This document shows, piece by piece, positions 1 to 9,235 of a DNA stretch of 15,479 bases. The stretch spans positions 1 through 15,479 of the forward strand of contig BBXU01003112.1 in NCBI GenBank assembly GCA_001598975.1, read 5' to 3'. The position numbers and the translations under genes were made by a program. Below the pieces are notes generated by a model. That model was not told the DNA's origin, did no database searches, and saw only the letters and a list, made by a program, of their open reading frames with translations. The first letter of the stretch is position 1. Each line of letters starts with the position of its first letter. Origin of the DNA: Parachlorella kessleri. Taxonomy: Eukaryota; Chlorophyta; Trebouxiophyceae; Chlorellales; Chlorellaceae.

Positions 1-499
1 CGCGAACGAGGGAGGAGGGAGGGAGGTTGTGGGGACGGGTGCAGGTCGGTATGCGAGGACTCCTCGCGCAGTGCTTGTGGCTTCAAGGGTGTAAGGTCAG
101 CGCACTGACACCTGTAGAGAACTAGGTTGAAGCACGACAGAACGTCTTTGCCGGAGCCGAACTTAAGAGCTGATGGATGACCCCTTGACCCAAAGCCAGC
201 CTCCTGGGCAGCCACCCACAGCAGCAGGTCGGCGGTCACCCGCCTGCCTGTGATGCAATGCCAACCGAGCCTGCCAGGAAAAAGCAGCAAGCGGAAGACA
301 CCCAAGGCACGCCAGACGGTCACAGCCACCTCAGCAGGCACAAGAAAGAAAGACAGAAACTGGGCAGCCATGCCAGCTGGCGGCCCACCTGCCGCGGGCG
401 TGAGGTGGGGCGCGGCCAGGGCAAAGAGCAGGTTGAAGAAGGCGAGGTCGCCCTGCTGCGCCACGTAGTGCAGCGGCAGCCAGCCCCGCCGGTCGGGCA
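1..499 (-). CDS. Last visible exon of the ankyrin gene, open to the window edge
   Basis: The acceptor at 501-500 joins in phase to the exon ending at 1009 and gives an ankyrin-like core, DRRGWLPLHYVAQQGDLAFF. The frame then has no stop as far as base 1. The middle part (about 250-385) reads as hydrophobic sequence containing FLSFFLVPAEVAVTVW. However, a 141-base in-frame intron (donor 388-387, acceptor 249-248, preceded by pyrimidine-rich sequence) would remove exactly that part. A further donor at about 112 could end the exon. No family is recognised for the sequence after the repeat. Confidence 0.55.
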
Positions 500-3400
500 C
501 TGCACAGCAGCGGCAGCGGGCAGAGGGGTACGGGTCAGGCGTCACCTCCGCGGCATCCTTGGGTGTCTTGCGAGCGACTGGTACAAGGCGGAGAGGCTTG
601 GAGCAGGCGAGGCCCCTTTGAGCAGCCAACAACTTCCCGCTCTCAGGATACCACCGAGTGATCAGTACACCCTCCTTTTGGTCTCCACGGTAACGCCACA
701 GAGGCATACATCTTCTTCAGCAACTGAGGCTGGGCGGCAACCACAGCGGCAACCCGTCGAGGTGGGTGGGCACGCTCCGCACCGCCCTGGGCAACGAACA
801 CATTCCCAGCCAGAACCCCGCGAATGGTTGCCCGCGACCAGGCAGTACCTGAAGCGCGCCACAAGCTGCAACCTACAGGGCCAGGCATGAAACCCAGAAA
901 ACCAGGGTAAAGGCAGTGTAAAGGCAGCCAGCCCTTTCGTCCAGCTTGCCAACTGGCGGCGGCCGGGCGTCAGCCCCGCCTGACAGCCCGACAGCCATGC
1001 AGCCTCACCCGCGGCGCTGCACTTGGCTTCCAGGAGGGCGTACGCCGTGGCGGCATGGCCCGCCCGCGCCGCCAGGTGCAGCGCGGTGGCGCCCTCCCGA
1101 GTCGTTGTCGCATCGCGAGCGCTGCCCAGGCCAGCCGCCAGCTCAGCTGCCACCTCTGCAGCATGGAGAAAAGCGCACATTGACGTACAAACAGACAAAG
1201 CGTGCAGACGCACAGGTGGAGGAAACCCGCTTGGGGGCGCATCTCCAGGCCTGGGGGGTCAAGCACAGCCCCTGTTGCTTGCCTAGCCTGGCTGCCTGGA
1301 CCCTGGTTCTTGCCTGTCACTGAGGCCCCGTAAAAATCAATTGCACAGACCCCCCCCCACCCGCCAACCCATATCGCTTCGTACCAATCGCATCCTCTGG
1401 CATTTTCGTGAATATTGTAACAGCATGTCATCTAAGACTTACCTGTCAACCCCTCCGCCGCTGCGTAGTGCAAGGGTGTCCACCCCTGATCATCCGCCAC
1501 CGCGGCGGCCTCCAGCCAGCCCTTGCTGCGCAGGTGGCTCAGCAGCAGCAAGGCTGAGTCAGCCCCTGCGGAGGCGGCAGGGTGCAGGGCGGTACGCCCA
1601 GAGGCATCCTTGCGCCGGGGATCCGATCCCACCGCCAGCAGCAGCTGCACCATGTCTCGGTCGTCTGCAGGGCAGGAAGACGATAAAGGCAGAAACTCTA
1701 CACCATCGCAAAGTTCGTTCTTGAAGGATAATGAGCGTTATAAGCCCTGCAGGTAGTTTCTGAAGGATGCCGCAAACACTCATTGGCATGGCACAAGATG
1801 CTCTGCGGTACTGGCAGGGCTGCTGCCGCCATACCTGGCGACCCTGGCCAAATACGACCTAACACTCCAAGCCGAACCCGCCAGCTACCACCACATATGT
1901 AGGGAGTGTACACAAAACATGCGCACAGCATGACGCCCCCTCTGCCCACCTGCTGCCATGCTGCACCTTTACTCCGTGCCTGCCCCCTGAGCCGACCACA
2001 CCCACCTGCCTCCGCCGCCACGAGCAGCAGGAGCGGCTGCTGGTCCAGCAAGCACTGAGCTCCCTCAGCCCCGGCCCCTCCAGCCCTCTCCAGCAGCCAG
2101 CCTGCCACACCCAGGGCGCCGCCACGGGCCGCCGCCGCCAGCAACGCGCCTTCGCTGGGCGAGTGCGCAGCGCCGCTGGCAGTGCTGCGCTGCCCCTCGT
2201 CCTCCTGCGGCTGCTGCAGTGAGCCGCGCTGGGCCCCACGCTGTGCAAGAAATGCCGAGACCAGCCCCAGCTTGTCGGCCGCTGCCGCGCACTCCAGTAA
2301 GGTTGGGGCAGCTGGCCCTGACCCCACCTGCTCACAGCCTGACAGTGTTGCCAGGGCCGGGTGTTGCTGCAGCACGAGGTCGTCAGAAGGGGTGCCGAGC
2401 CACCTCAGCATGTCGTCCAGGCTGGCCGCAGCGGGCGCAGCAGCAGGTTCAGGGCCTGCCGGCAGGGGCGCAGCGGCGGTACTGCCGCCACTCGCTGCCG
2501 CTTCGGCTGCCGGATCTGTGGCGGCGGCAGGTGCGCCAGCGGGCGGGGCGTGCTGTGTGCTGTCTGAGAGCCTGCAGCCGGCGTCAAGAAGCCGAGGGCA
2601 TACCAGGAACTGGCCACTCTCCACTGCCACGTCGAGCGGGGTCCTCCCCTTGGCATCGCCCTGCTGGGGGTTGGCCCCAGCCCGAAGCAGGATGTCTATG
2701 ACCTGCACACGTGTGGCCAGGGATACGCAGCAATTACCCAGCAGTGGGCCCAGCAGGCAAAGCTTGAGAGTGAGGACTCCATACGGTCAGTGCATACACA
2801 AGGCTGGCAGGATCCCTCAGTCCCACGCCTAGCAGTCGTGTGTACGGCGGCTTCGCGGCCCAGCAGTACATCCGAGGCTCTTGGGCAGCATTGACTGCTA
2901 ACCCTGCGGTAGCACTTGACAGCGAGGCCAAAGCAGCTGGCAGCTAGCACTGGTCTTCTGTTGCTGCGGGCTGCCCACAACCACCGCGTCCGAGCAGCCA
3001 ACTCACGTCCAGGTGGCCCCCAGCCGCCGCCAGGTGCAGCGCGGTCGCCCCCGCAACATCGCCATCGCCTTCATGCCCATAGCTCCAGCCGGGCACTCTG
3101 CTTGGCGGGTCCCCTGCTGCACCCGGCCCCTCCTGCCCACTGCTGCCCCCACTGCTGCTGGTGCTGCGGGAGCTGTCGTTATCCAGCCCTGCATCAGCAA
3201 ACGCAGCCGAGCCACCCTCCAAGCCGCCTTCTTCCAAGCCCCCTGCTGCTGCTGCTCCAGGGCTCGCAGGGCACGATGGCGGCGCCTGCTGCGCAAGCTG
3301 CTCTGGCGCCTGCGCCTGCGCCTTGCCGCTGCCCATGCTGTGGCTGAGGGGCGTATCGGGCACATACCCAGCCAAGAGCAGCTTCTCAACGATACTGGCG

Positions 3401-6400
3401 TGGCCTCTCTCCGCTGCCAGGTGGGCTGGTGAGACGACCTGCACCAGTAAGGGCAGGCTTCACCAACGTCAGGTTGTGCAACACAACATACCACTACATG
3501 TGTAGTTGACGGACAAGCCTGACCGTCCAGGGAGTATGTGGCAGTCGCCTCACTAAGTGCACGCCGCAGGTGCGATGGACAACTGCATGCCCGGGGTGAT
3601 TACCACAATGTTGCCTTCTGCGGCAACAAGGGTGGGTCTCCAACAAGCAGTGGGAAGCTTCCCCTTGCTGATCTGCCATGCTGCCGCGTACACCTCGTAC
3701 TCGAAACACCATGCCAGGCATGCTGGATGTCATGCCCAAGCACCACACCCTTACAGCACCAAGATAGCACAAGATAGCCGCGCTTAACACCTCTTACCTC
3801 CAGCCCTGACGCCTGCACGTGGCTCCCAGCGATGATAAGCTTCCCGGCAACCTCAGCATGCCCAGCACGTGCCGCATAGTGGAGCGCTGCAGAGAGGGGG
3901 CGCCACATGTACAACCTCAGTCAGGGGGCAGTGCTGGAGAGGGCAAGTGCACAGGACGACGGAGGGCATTGCAGTCCCAGCTGCCAGCTGCTGTGTCTAT
4001 AGAGTAAACGTGGGATGTGCCGCAGCCAGGGAGCTGACATTCACCATTTCCTAGCTAAACAGCACATGCAACGCCAGCAAATTGGCGGGGACAGTGCCCC
4101 CGCCCTGCGACCTACCCAGCCCAGTTCAACCAGCCAATGAAGTCGCGCTCCCCTGCCCTTTCCTTGTCGCTACCGCCCCCCCGGCCGCCCCATGCAAGCT
4201 AGCAACACTCCATGCTCCTTCCCTTAGGAAAAACAGCATTCAATCCACCACCACGCCTCCCACAACAACCACGCCCCCTCCCACCATGCTCGATCGATAG
4301 GGAGCACAAGTCCGCACAAAAACACATCTGCCGGCCCCACTGGCCCAAACCTGGCTCCCGCAGCCTATTAGGGAGGTTAAACCTCCCGGCTCATAAACCC
4401 CCAGCCTAACCACCCACCGTACACAGCACCAGAAAACACGACACCACCGACCCACCCACCCCTCAACTGGTACCCCTCATACACTGACTGACACCTCGTA
4501 CATTCATATACCCGTCACACACCCGGCGCTCAATTACGGCTGGGGGGCGAGGCTTTGAACACATTCATTCCTTCACACATACACACATTCATGTCCCCGT
4601 CACACCTGTCCAGCCATAGATGTCGGGCGCGTCGATGGCGGCGCCCTTAGCCCAGAGCTCCACCACCACGTCGTCCCTGCTGGCCGCCGCCGCCAGATGC
4701 AGCGGGGTCCGTCCGTGGTGGTCCCTCGCATCCACCAGCACTCCGGGCGCACGAGACAGCAGGGCCACCACCTGGGCGGCAGCATTAGTAACCATTTGTC
4801 ATGGCGGGCATGTGCTGACAGAGAGGTGGACCCTTGCATCCAGAAGCAATGCAGAGGCACGAGGGGGGAGGGCCCCTCCTGCGCGCAAGGGGTAGGAACC
4901 ATGTGTCATGGCGGTCGTGTGTTGACAGGAGAAGCGGCAGGCAGAGAAGCCCTAAATGAGGGGCCACATATGAACGCTACACGCAGCTGCCCACCTGGGA
5001 TGCTCCCACATAGGCGGCCGCATGCAGCGGCGTGGCGCCCTCCCGGTTGCGGGCGTTCACGTCGCAGCCGGGCGCCTCCAGGAGCGCCTCAACCACTGCC
5101 ACGTGGGACTGTACCGCCGCCAGGTGGAGGGCGGTGCAGTACTGCAGGCTGAGAGCGGCGACGGGCGGTACGTGGCTGCCAGTGACATGGCGCCGGCGCT
5201 TGGCGGGCGGGCGCTGCTGGGAAGGCGCTGGCGCCCGGGAAAAAGGCCTCGTCTGCTCCTCTTGGCAGCCCTGCCACTGCTGCTGCTGCTGCTGCTGCTG
5301 GTCGTGATGGCCTTGCTGCCCGCCGCGCTCCCAATCCTGCTGCCCCTGTTGCTGCTGCTGCTGTTGGTGGTAGTGGTGGGTTGCAGGGGTGCCCTGGTGA
5401 GAGGGCGGGTTGGCGCCGGCGCTGGCGGGGCGGGAAGGGTCCAGCTCGGGGTGGCGCTCCAGCAGCAGCCTGCAGCGGCGTGCACAGCAGAGTGAGTGGA
5501 CACGCGTCTTGGGTCGGTTGTAAAGTAGCTGGTTCAATACCTTGGCGCACCTGCCACCAGCAGTGGCGCCCGGCTTACTCTGCCCTGCTGGCACCACGGC
5601 CAAGCGCACAGTGCAAGGAAAGGTCAACACCACTCGTTTGAAAATGCTGCCATTATAACAACCTGTAGCTCCGGCCCTCATCTCCCACAACCAACCCCCA
5701 ATTCTAGCCCTGCCTGCTGGCATGGTGCGTCTGCCTCTGCTGTCTCCAACCGCCAAGGACCTCCTTACCACATCATCAATCACACCAATAGCCCACCTAG
5801 CCAGGCCACGCCCAACACAATGAGTTGCACGGTCCCCACCCACATATCATTAGCCAACCGCCAGCCCCAACAGTGTCCAAGGGCGGGCCTCACCCTCAAC
5901 GCACCCCAGGCGCGGCAAGCCAGCGGACCGCGCCGGCCCTCGTTAGTCACCCCTTACCTGAAGTCCATGGGGAGCGCCTTGTTCACAGCGCACCCAGCAG
6001 CCGCCAGCTGGCGCACCACGTCGGCCCTGCCCGACGCGGCCGCCACGTGGATGGCGGCCCGCCCAAGCAGGTCCATGCGGTCGACCAGCGCACCTCCCAG
6101 CAGCACGCTGAGCGGCAGGGGGCCGCCCTCGGAGACCTGTATGCACGACGGTGCACAAAAATTTCACAAGTGACGCCTAAAGGCGTGTTCAACACAGCCT
6201 CATGGGTGGAATGCGAGATGAAATGTGTAACAAGGCTCAACCAGACCACTGACAGAAATGAGGGACGATGATGAATTTCTTTGCCTATTCAAAGCAACGT
6301 CCTTTCCCGTCCCACTGCAGCTTCTCGAGCCCCACCTGCTGCGGCAGCGACAGCCCCCTCTCTTCCGCAACCTCCTTCAGGTCCGTCACGATCCGCCGCG

Positions 6401-8554
6401 ACAAGTCCTGCACCAGCCCCAGCCCATCCAGCAGGCTACGCTGCAGCAGCCGCTGGCCCTCATCCGAGCCACCCCTGCCGCCGCCGCCGCTGCTGCTGCT
6501 GCTCGCTGCCGCGCCGGCCTCCCCGCCACCGACGCCGGGCACAGCGGGAAGCGGGCTGACGACTTTCCCGCCAGTGGCCGCGTCAGCCACGCTTGTCGGG
6601 CTTTCGTGGCCGTCGCCTACGTTGCTGCTGGCCCCCATCAGGGCACCGCAGCCAGCAATGCTGGAGTGAGCCGCTATAGGGCCGCCGGCCAGGGGCTTAC
6701 GCCCGCCCGTGCTTGTGAGCTTCAGCCCCTGTGCCAGGCTCTCTGCTAGGCCAGCAGCACTTTCATCCAGGCTGAGGCTAGGACCGGGAGCCTGCCCTCC
6801 GACGTCCCCCGCTACCTCCGCCTGGCTGCTGCTGCCACCACCGCCTGCCCTTGCAGCCCCTGGCCTCAAACTCTGCTCCCAGCGCGCACCGTGGCCCTGC
6901 TCTTTGCTCCCCTGCTCCTGAGCCGAGGGCCCTGCCCCTGGCTGCCCACTGCCTGCGCCGCTGGCCGCTTCGGCTCCGGCACCATCCCCCTGTGCGGTTC
7001 CCCGCCTGCCCGGCCCCTGCTTCCTGCCCAGGTGCTGCACCGGGGCCCCGTCCCTGCCCCGGCCTGTGCCGCCACCACCTCCCAGCGACAGCTGCGACAC
7101 CTGACTCACGACCGCCTGGAGAGCGGGCAGCACAGGCGCAGGCTGTTGCTGCGAGGCACCCGCAGCAGCTGCACCCTGGAGGGTCGCGTTGTCGTCAAAA
7201 CTACCGCTGCTGATGCTAACCCTAACGCTGCCGCCGCCGCAGCCAGCCCCTTCACGGCCGCCTGGTCCTTCCTGTGGAGCTGTCGAGGGGGAGGGCCGAG
7301 AGCTTGCTTTGTCATCTGCCATCACCACCGCAGAGGAGCCGTCAACCACCCGGGTGCTCTGCCGGTCCTGCCCATAGCTGCTGCCGCCCTGGCTGGGCGC
7401 GGGCGGGCTGAGGTCCGGGCTCGCAGCCCGCTTGCGGCGCAGGCGCCGGCGCTTCCCATCCACGTCAACGGAGTCCAGCGGGAAGGCCCTTGCAGGCAAG
7501 CCGGCTGCCAGCCCCGGTGGGAATTGCGGAGGCATAGGCAGAGACCCATTTGGTTGCAGAGGCCCAGGCGCTGTTAGTGGCTGCTCGCGCAGCTGCTCTA
7601 GCGCTGCTCGCGGGTGCACTACCGCCGCAAGACAGCCTTCCAAGCCGGAGGCAGGAGGCTGCAGTGTGTGCTGCTGCGGCTGCAGATGCTGGTGTGCAGG
7701 GGTGCTCCTGTTCTGGTGAGCGCTGGCACTGGAAGCGTTGATGCAGTGGCTGCTACTTGGTGCGGACCCATCAGCCGCCTCTCCCCCCGACGGCTGCACT
7801 GATAGCTGCAAGGCAATGATGGCTGCCACCTGCAAAGTGGTGAACCTGCTGGTCTGAGCCCCTACTCTTTCAATGTAAGCGCCGGCCCTTTACACCTTAA
7901 ACTGCTCACACCATGCAGCCATAAAGCACACCATGCAGCAAAAAGCCACAGATGAGGTCGGTTAGTTTCAGCTTTCAACCATCCTTCATCAACCCTAGCG
8001 TGGAGCCAGCACCAGCCGGTTGCAGGCTGCATCACAGCGCACCCCGACCTACCTCAGACTCATACTTGCTCTGCCATCGTGGGCCGAGCGCCAAGGATAG
8101 CACGGGCACCCAGTTGTGCCGCACCCAGTTCTGCCAGTCAACCTCCGCTGCGCTCGCAGGCCCCATATCGCGATCCAGCTGCAGCACACCCAGCCAGGCT
8201 TTCAGCAGTCGGATACCAGATTTGAGCAGTCGGCCCCTAGTTTGCGCGCCCCCCCCACCCACACACACACACAGTGTACAGCGGCAGCAGGAGGGCAGCC
8301 GGGAAACCAGCGGCCAAGTTTGGCACAAGCTGTCTAGGAGTGTGCATTCCTCTACCCACCCCCGGCAGGCAGCTGAGTATGCAGGGATACCTACAGCCTC
8401 CAACAGCTCTTGCCTGCTGTCCTGGCTGGGCAGTCATCTGCTCTAGGGCCTCAGCAATAGGCACGCAGGCGGGGGCGGCAGCAGAGCTGGTGCCATCGGT
8501 ATTGGCAACACCCTCGTCTGCCTCATAGCTTGCCAAGCTTGCCTTCCCACCCAC
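1..8554 (-). CDS. Large multi-exon ankyrin-repeat protein, 3' end outside window
   Basis: Exons in transcription order are 8554(or 8589)-8391, 8236-8053, 7829-6336, 6136-5958, 5469-4995, 4771-4606, 3886-3798, 3438-3007, 2702-2006, 1664-1443, 1155-1009 and 499 to the left edge. Every junction is GT-AG and every codon phase matches across it, which is strong support. About 1,600 residues are visible. After a roughly 625-residue N-terminal part come some 12-14 ankyrin repeats with typical cores such as GRTPLHLAAAASRDDVVVEL, GWTALHYAARAGHAEVAGKL (built across the 4606/3886 junction), GATALHLAARAGHAATAYAL and GWTPLHYAAAEG. Ankyrin repeats bind other proteins; no catalytic domain is recognisable, so the partner and role are unknown. 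Low-complexity inserts separate several repeats. The start codon is uncertain: the frame is open only up to a stop at about 8593-8591, so at least one 5' exon is probably missing. It lies head-to-head with the ADCS gene. Confidence 0.85.
500..1008 (-). other. Intron of the ankyrin gene (509 bases)
   Basis: Donor GTGAGG and acceptor TGCAG flank it, phase 1. Nothing recognisable lies inside. Open frames here on either strand are not protein-like. Confidence 0.75.
1665..2005 (-). other. Intron of the ankyrin gene (341 bases)
   Basis: Donor GTGGGT after a phase-1 exon; acceptor CTGCAG preceded by a pyrimidine-rich tract. Nothing else seen. Confidence 0.8.
2703..3006 (-). other. Intron of the ankyrin gene (304 bases)
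   Basis: Donor GTGAGT, acceptor GTGCAG, phase 0. Nothing else seen. Confidence 0.8.
3080..3345 (-). other. Low-complexity insert interrupting the ankyrin array
   Basis: Within exon 3007-3438 the repeat HLAAERGHASIVEKLLLAGY is followed by about 85 residues rich in Ala, Gly, Ser and Gln, with an acidic patch. The next recognisable core, GATALHLAAAGGHLD, comes only at the exon end. The frame stays open and splice phases agree on both sides, so the insert is translated. Such loops between repeats are common in algal proteins. Confidence 0.65.
3439..3797 (-). other. Intron of the ankyrin gene (359 bases)
   Basis: Donor GTAAGA, acceptor GTGCAG, phase 0. It holds a tiny direct repeat (AAGATAG at 3761 and 3771) and otherwise nothing recognisable. 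Confidence 0.8.
3887..4605 (-). other. Longest intron of the ankyrin gene (719 bases)
   Basis: Donor GTGTGA and acceptor CTGCAG split an ankyrin core so that GWT from one exon meets ALHYAARAGHAE in the next (phase 1). The intron is unusually AC-rich on the plus strand. It contains a perfect 7+3+7 inverted repeat at 4371-4387 and a 21-base direct repeat at 4500-4520 and 4585-4605. No coding sequence is seen. Confidence 0.8.
5277..5365 (-). repeat. Two poly-Gln tracts encoded by CAG runs between ankyrin repeats
   Basis: On the plus strand this is a perfect run of eight CTG units at 5277-5300 and a second impure run at about 5346-5365. Read on the minus strand they encode eight and seven consecutive glutamines in the exon 4995-5469, separated by a short Gly/Asp/His-rich spacer. 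The runs stay in frame with the ankyrin repeats on either side, so they form a coding linker and not an intron. Confidence 0.85.
5470..5957 (-). other. Intron of the ankyrin gene (488 bases)
   Basis: Donor GTAAGG, acceptor CTGCAG, phase 2, joining Asp-Phe to Arg-Leu-Leu-Leu-Glu. Nothing else seen. Confidence 0.8.
6336..7829 (-). other. Long disordered exon of the ankyrin gene with basic NLS-like cluster
   Basis: This 1,494-base exon (498 codons, phase 0 at both ends) is by far the largest in the gene. It is rich in Ser, Gly, Pro, Ala and Gln, with runs of Ser and Gly near its 3' end, and is expected to be mostly unstructured. A basic stretch, GKRRRLRRKRAASPDL, at about 7415-7460 resembles a nuclear localisation signal next to a Ser-Pro site. 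A helical-looking segment (RIVTDLKEVAEERGLSLPQQ) closes the exon just before the first ankyrin repeat. Nuclear location is inference from the basic cluster only. Confidence 0.6.
8250..8273. repeat. C-run plus CA microsatellite in an ankyrin-gene intron
   Basis: A C-rich run passes into alternating CA units. On the minus strand it is a GT/G-rich tract just upstream of the acceptor at 8238-8237. A tract of similar composition lies in an ADCS intron at about 14642-14678, but the flanks differ, so these look like independent microsatellites. Confidence 0.85.
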
Positions 8555-8759
8555 TGCAGCTTGCAGGACACCAAACGTATCGGGAAAGGCTCAGGTGTGC
8601 TGAGGTTATCCTGAGCAGGGCATGAGGCTTGCGTAACAAGCGTCCACCCAGATGCCTACTCCGCGTGTGCTACTCGATGCTGGACAAAGCTTTGCGAGTT
8701 CCTGGCGCCACTGACTCAAGCGGGCCTTTCGGTAAGCCACAAGCAACTCCTAGACCCAC

Positions 8760-8769
8760 CTGCTTGCAT
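8760..8769 (-). other. Candidate first coding exon and start codon of the ankyrin gene
   Basis: On the minus strand an ATG at 8769-8767 is followed by seven bases and a good donor (CAG then GTGGGT, at 8759). The exon would encode Met-Gln-Ala and end in phase 1. That phase fits the exon beginning at 8589 (acceptor at 8591-8590) and also a shorter version beginning at 8553. The reading beyond it contains FPDTFGVLQAAVGGKASL. This is a phase-consistent guess only; a start further upstream, even inside the intergenic stretch, is equally possible. Confidence 0.3.
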
Positions 8770-9235
8770 GGGTAGGGACCTGAGACAGACGCCACCGCAG
8801 CAATGTGGAGAAGTATGAGTTGGGGTAAGATTGTATGTTGGCAGGGCCGAGACCACAAGACGCGCCGGTCAAGCTATCTATATCAGTTCAAGCAGCCCCC
8901 AAACCATGATAAGAGTTTCTCCAAACTCCCTCCAGCTGAGAAGCTGTCACGCTACTGCAAGCTTTGCTTTTTGTTTATGGAAGCCAGTCCCTTCTAAACC
9001 GCAGTACCCTTCAGTACAGCCCAAATCACTTTTCGCTGCCTGAAAGCCCACCAGAGAAACGTATTGCTGTTGTTCATGCCAGTAACTGTTGGGTGCTGTG
9101 TCTGGCCTGTGGTAAGCGATCAATGCGTGCAGGCATGCACTTGCAGGTACCAAAGGTGCAGGCTTTGTTGGGTGTGGCCTTTTCCGGTGTCTTCAACACT
9201 TGTCAGTGCATGCTTTCAGACACTTGATAGGCATA
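8770..9235. promoter_or_regulatory. Head-to-head intergenic stretch, probable divergent promoter region
   Basis: The stretch lies between the candidate ankyrin start (minus strand) and the ADCS ATG (plus strand). It is visibly less GC-rich than the genes around it. An AT-rich TATA-like element (CTATCTATATCA) sits at about 8874-8885, but I cannot assign it to a strand or transcript. A 5' exon of either gene could lie here: the frame entering the ADCS ATG is open back to a stop at 9113-9115, and an ATG at 8803 is followed by a GTAAGA donor. Confidence 0.35.

Noticed and set aside
258..890. 210-codon plus-strand frame
   Set aside because: It overlaps the ankyrin exon and intron on the other strand and shows no protein-like pattern.
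6285..7577. Long plus-strand open frames opposite the disordered exon
   Set aside because: They are shadows of a GC-rich coding exon; their composition is Pro/Arg/Leu-rich and they lack splice-consistent continuation.
8053..8589. Faint similarity of FPDTFGVLQAAVGG to the second RNase III signature helix
   Set aside because: The catalytic Glu position is Gly and no LEFLGD-type signature could be found upstream, so the match is too weak to name a domain.
8803..8997. Small plus-strand frame starting at an ATG in the intergenic stretch
   Set aside because: No recognisable protein; it may instead contain an ADCS 5' exon ending at a GTAAGA donor, but this cannot be supported.
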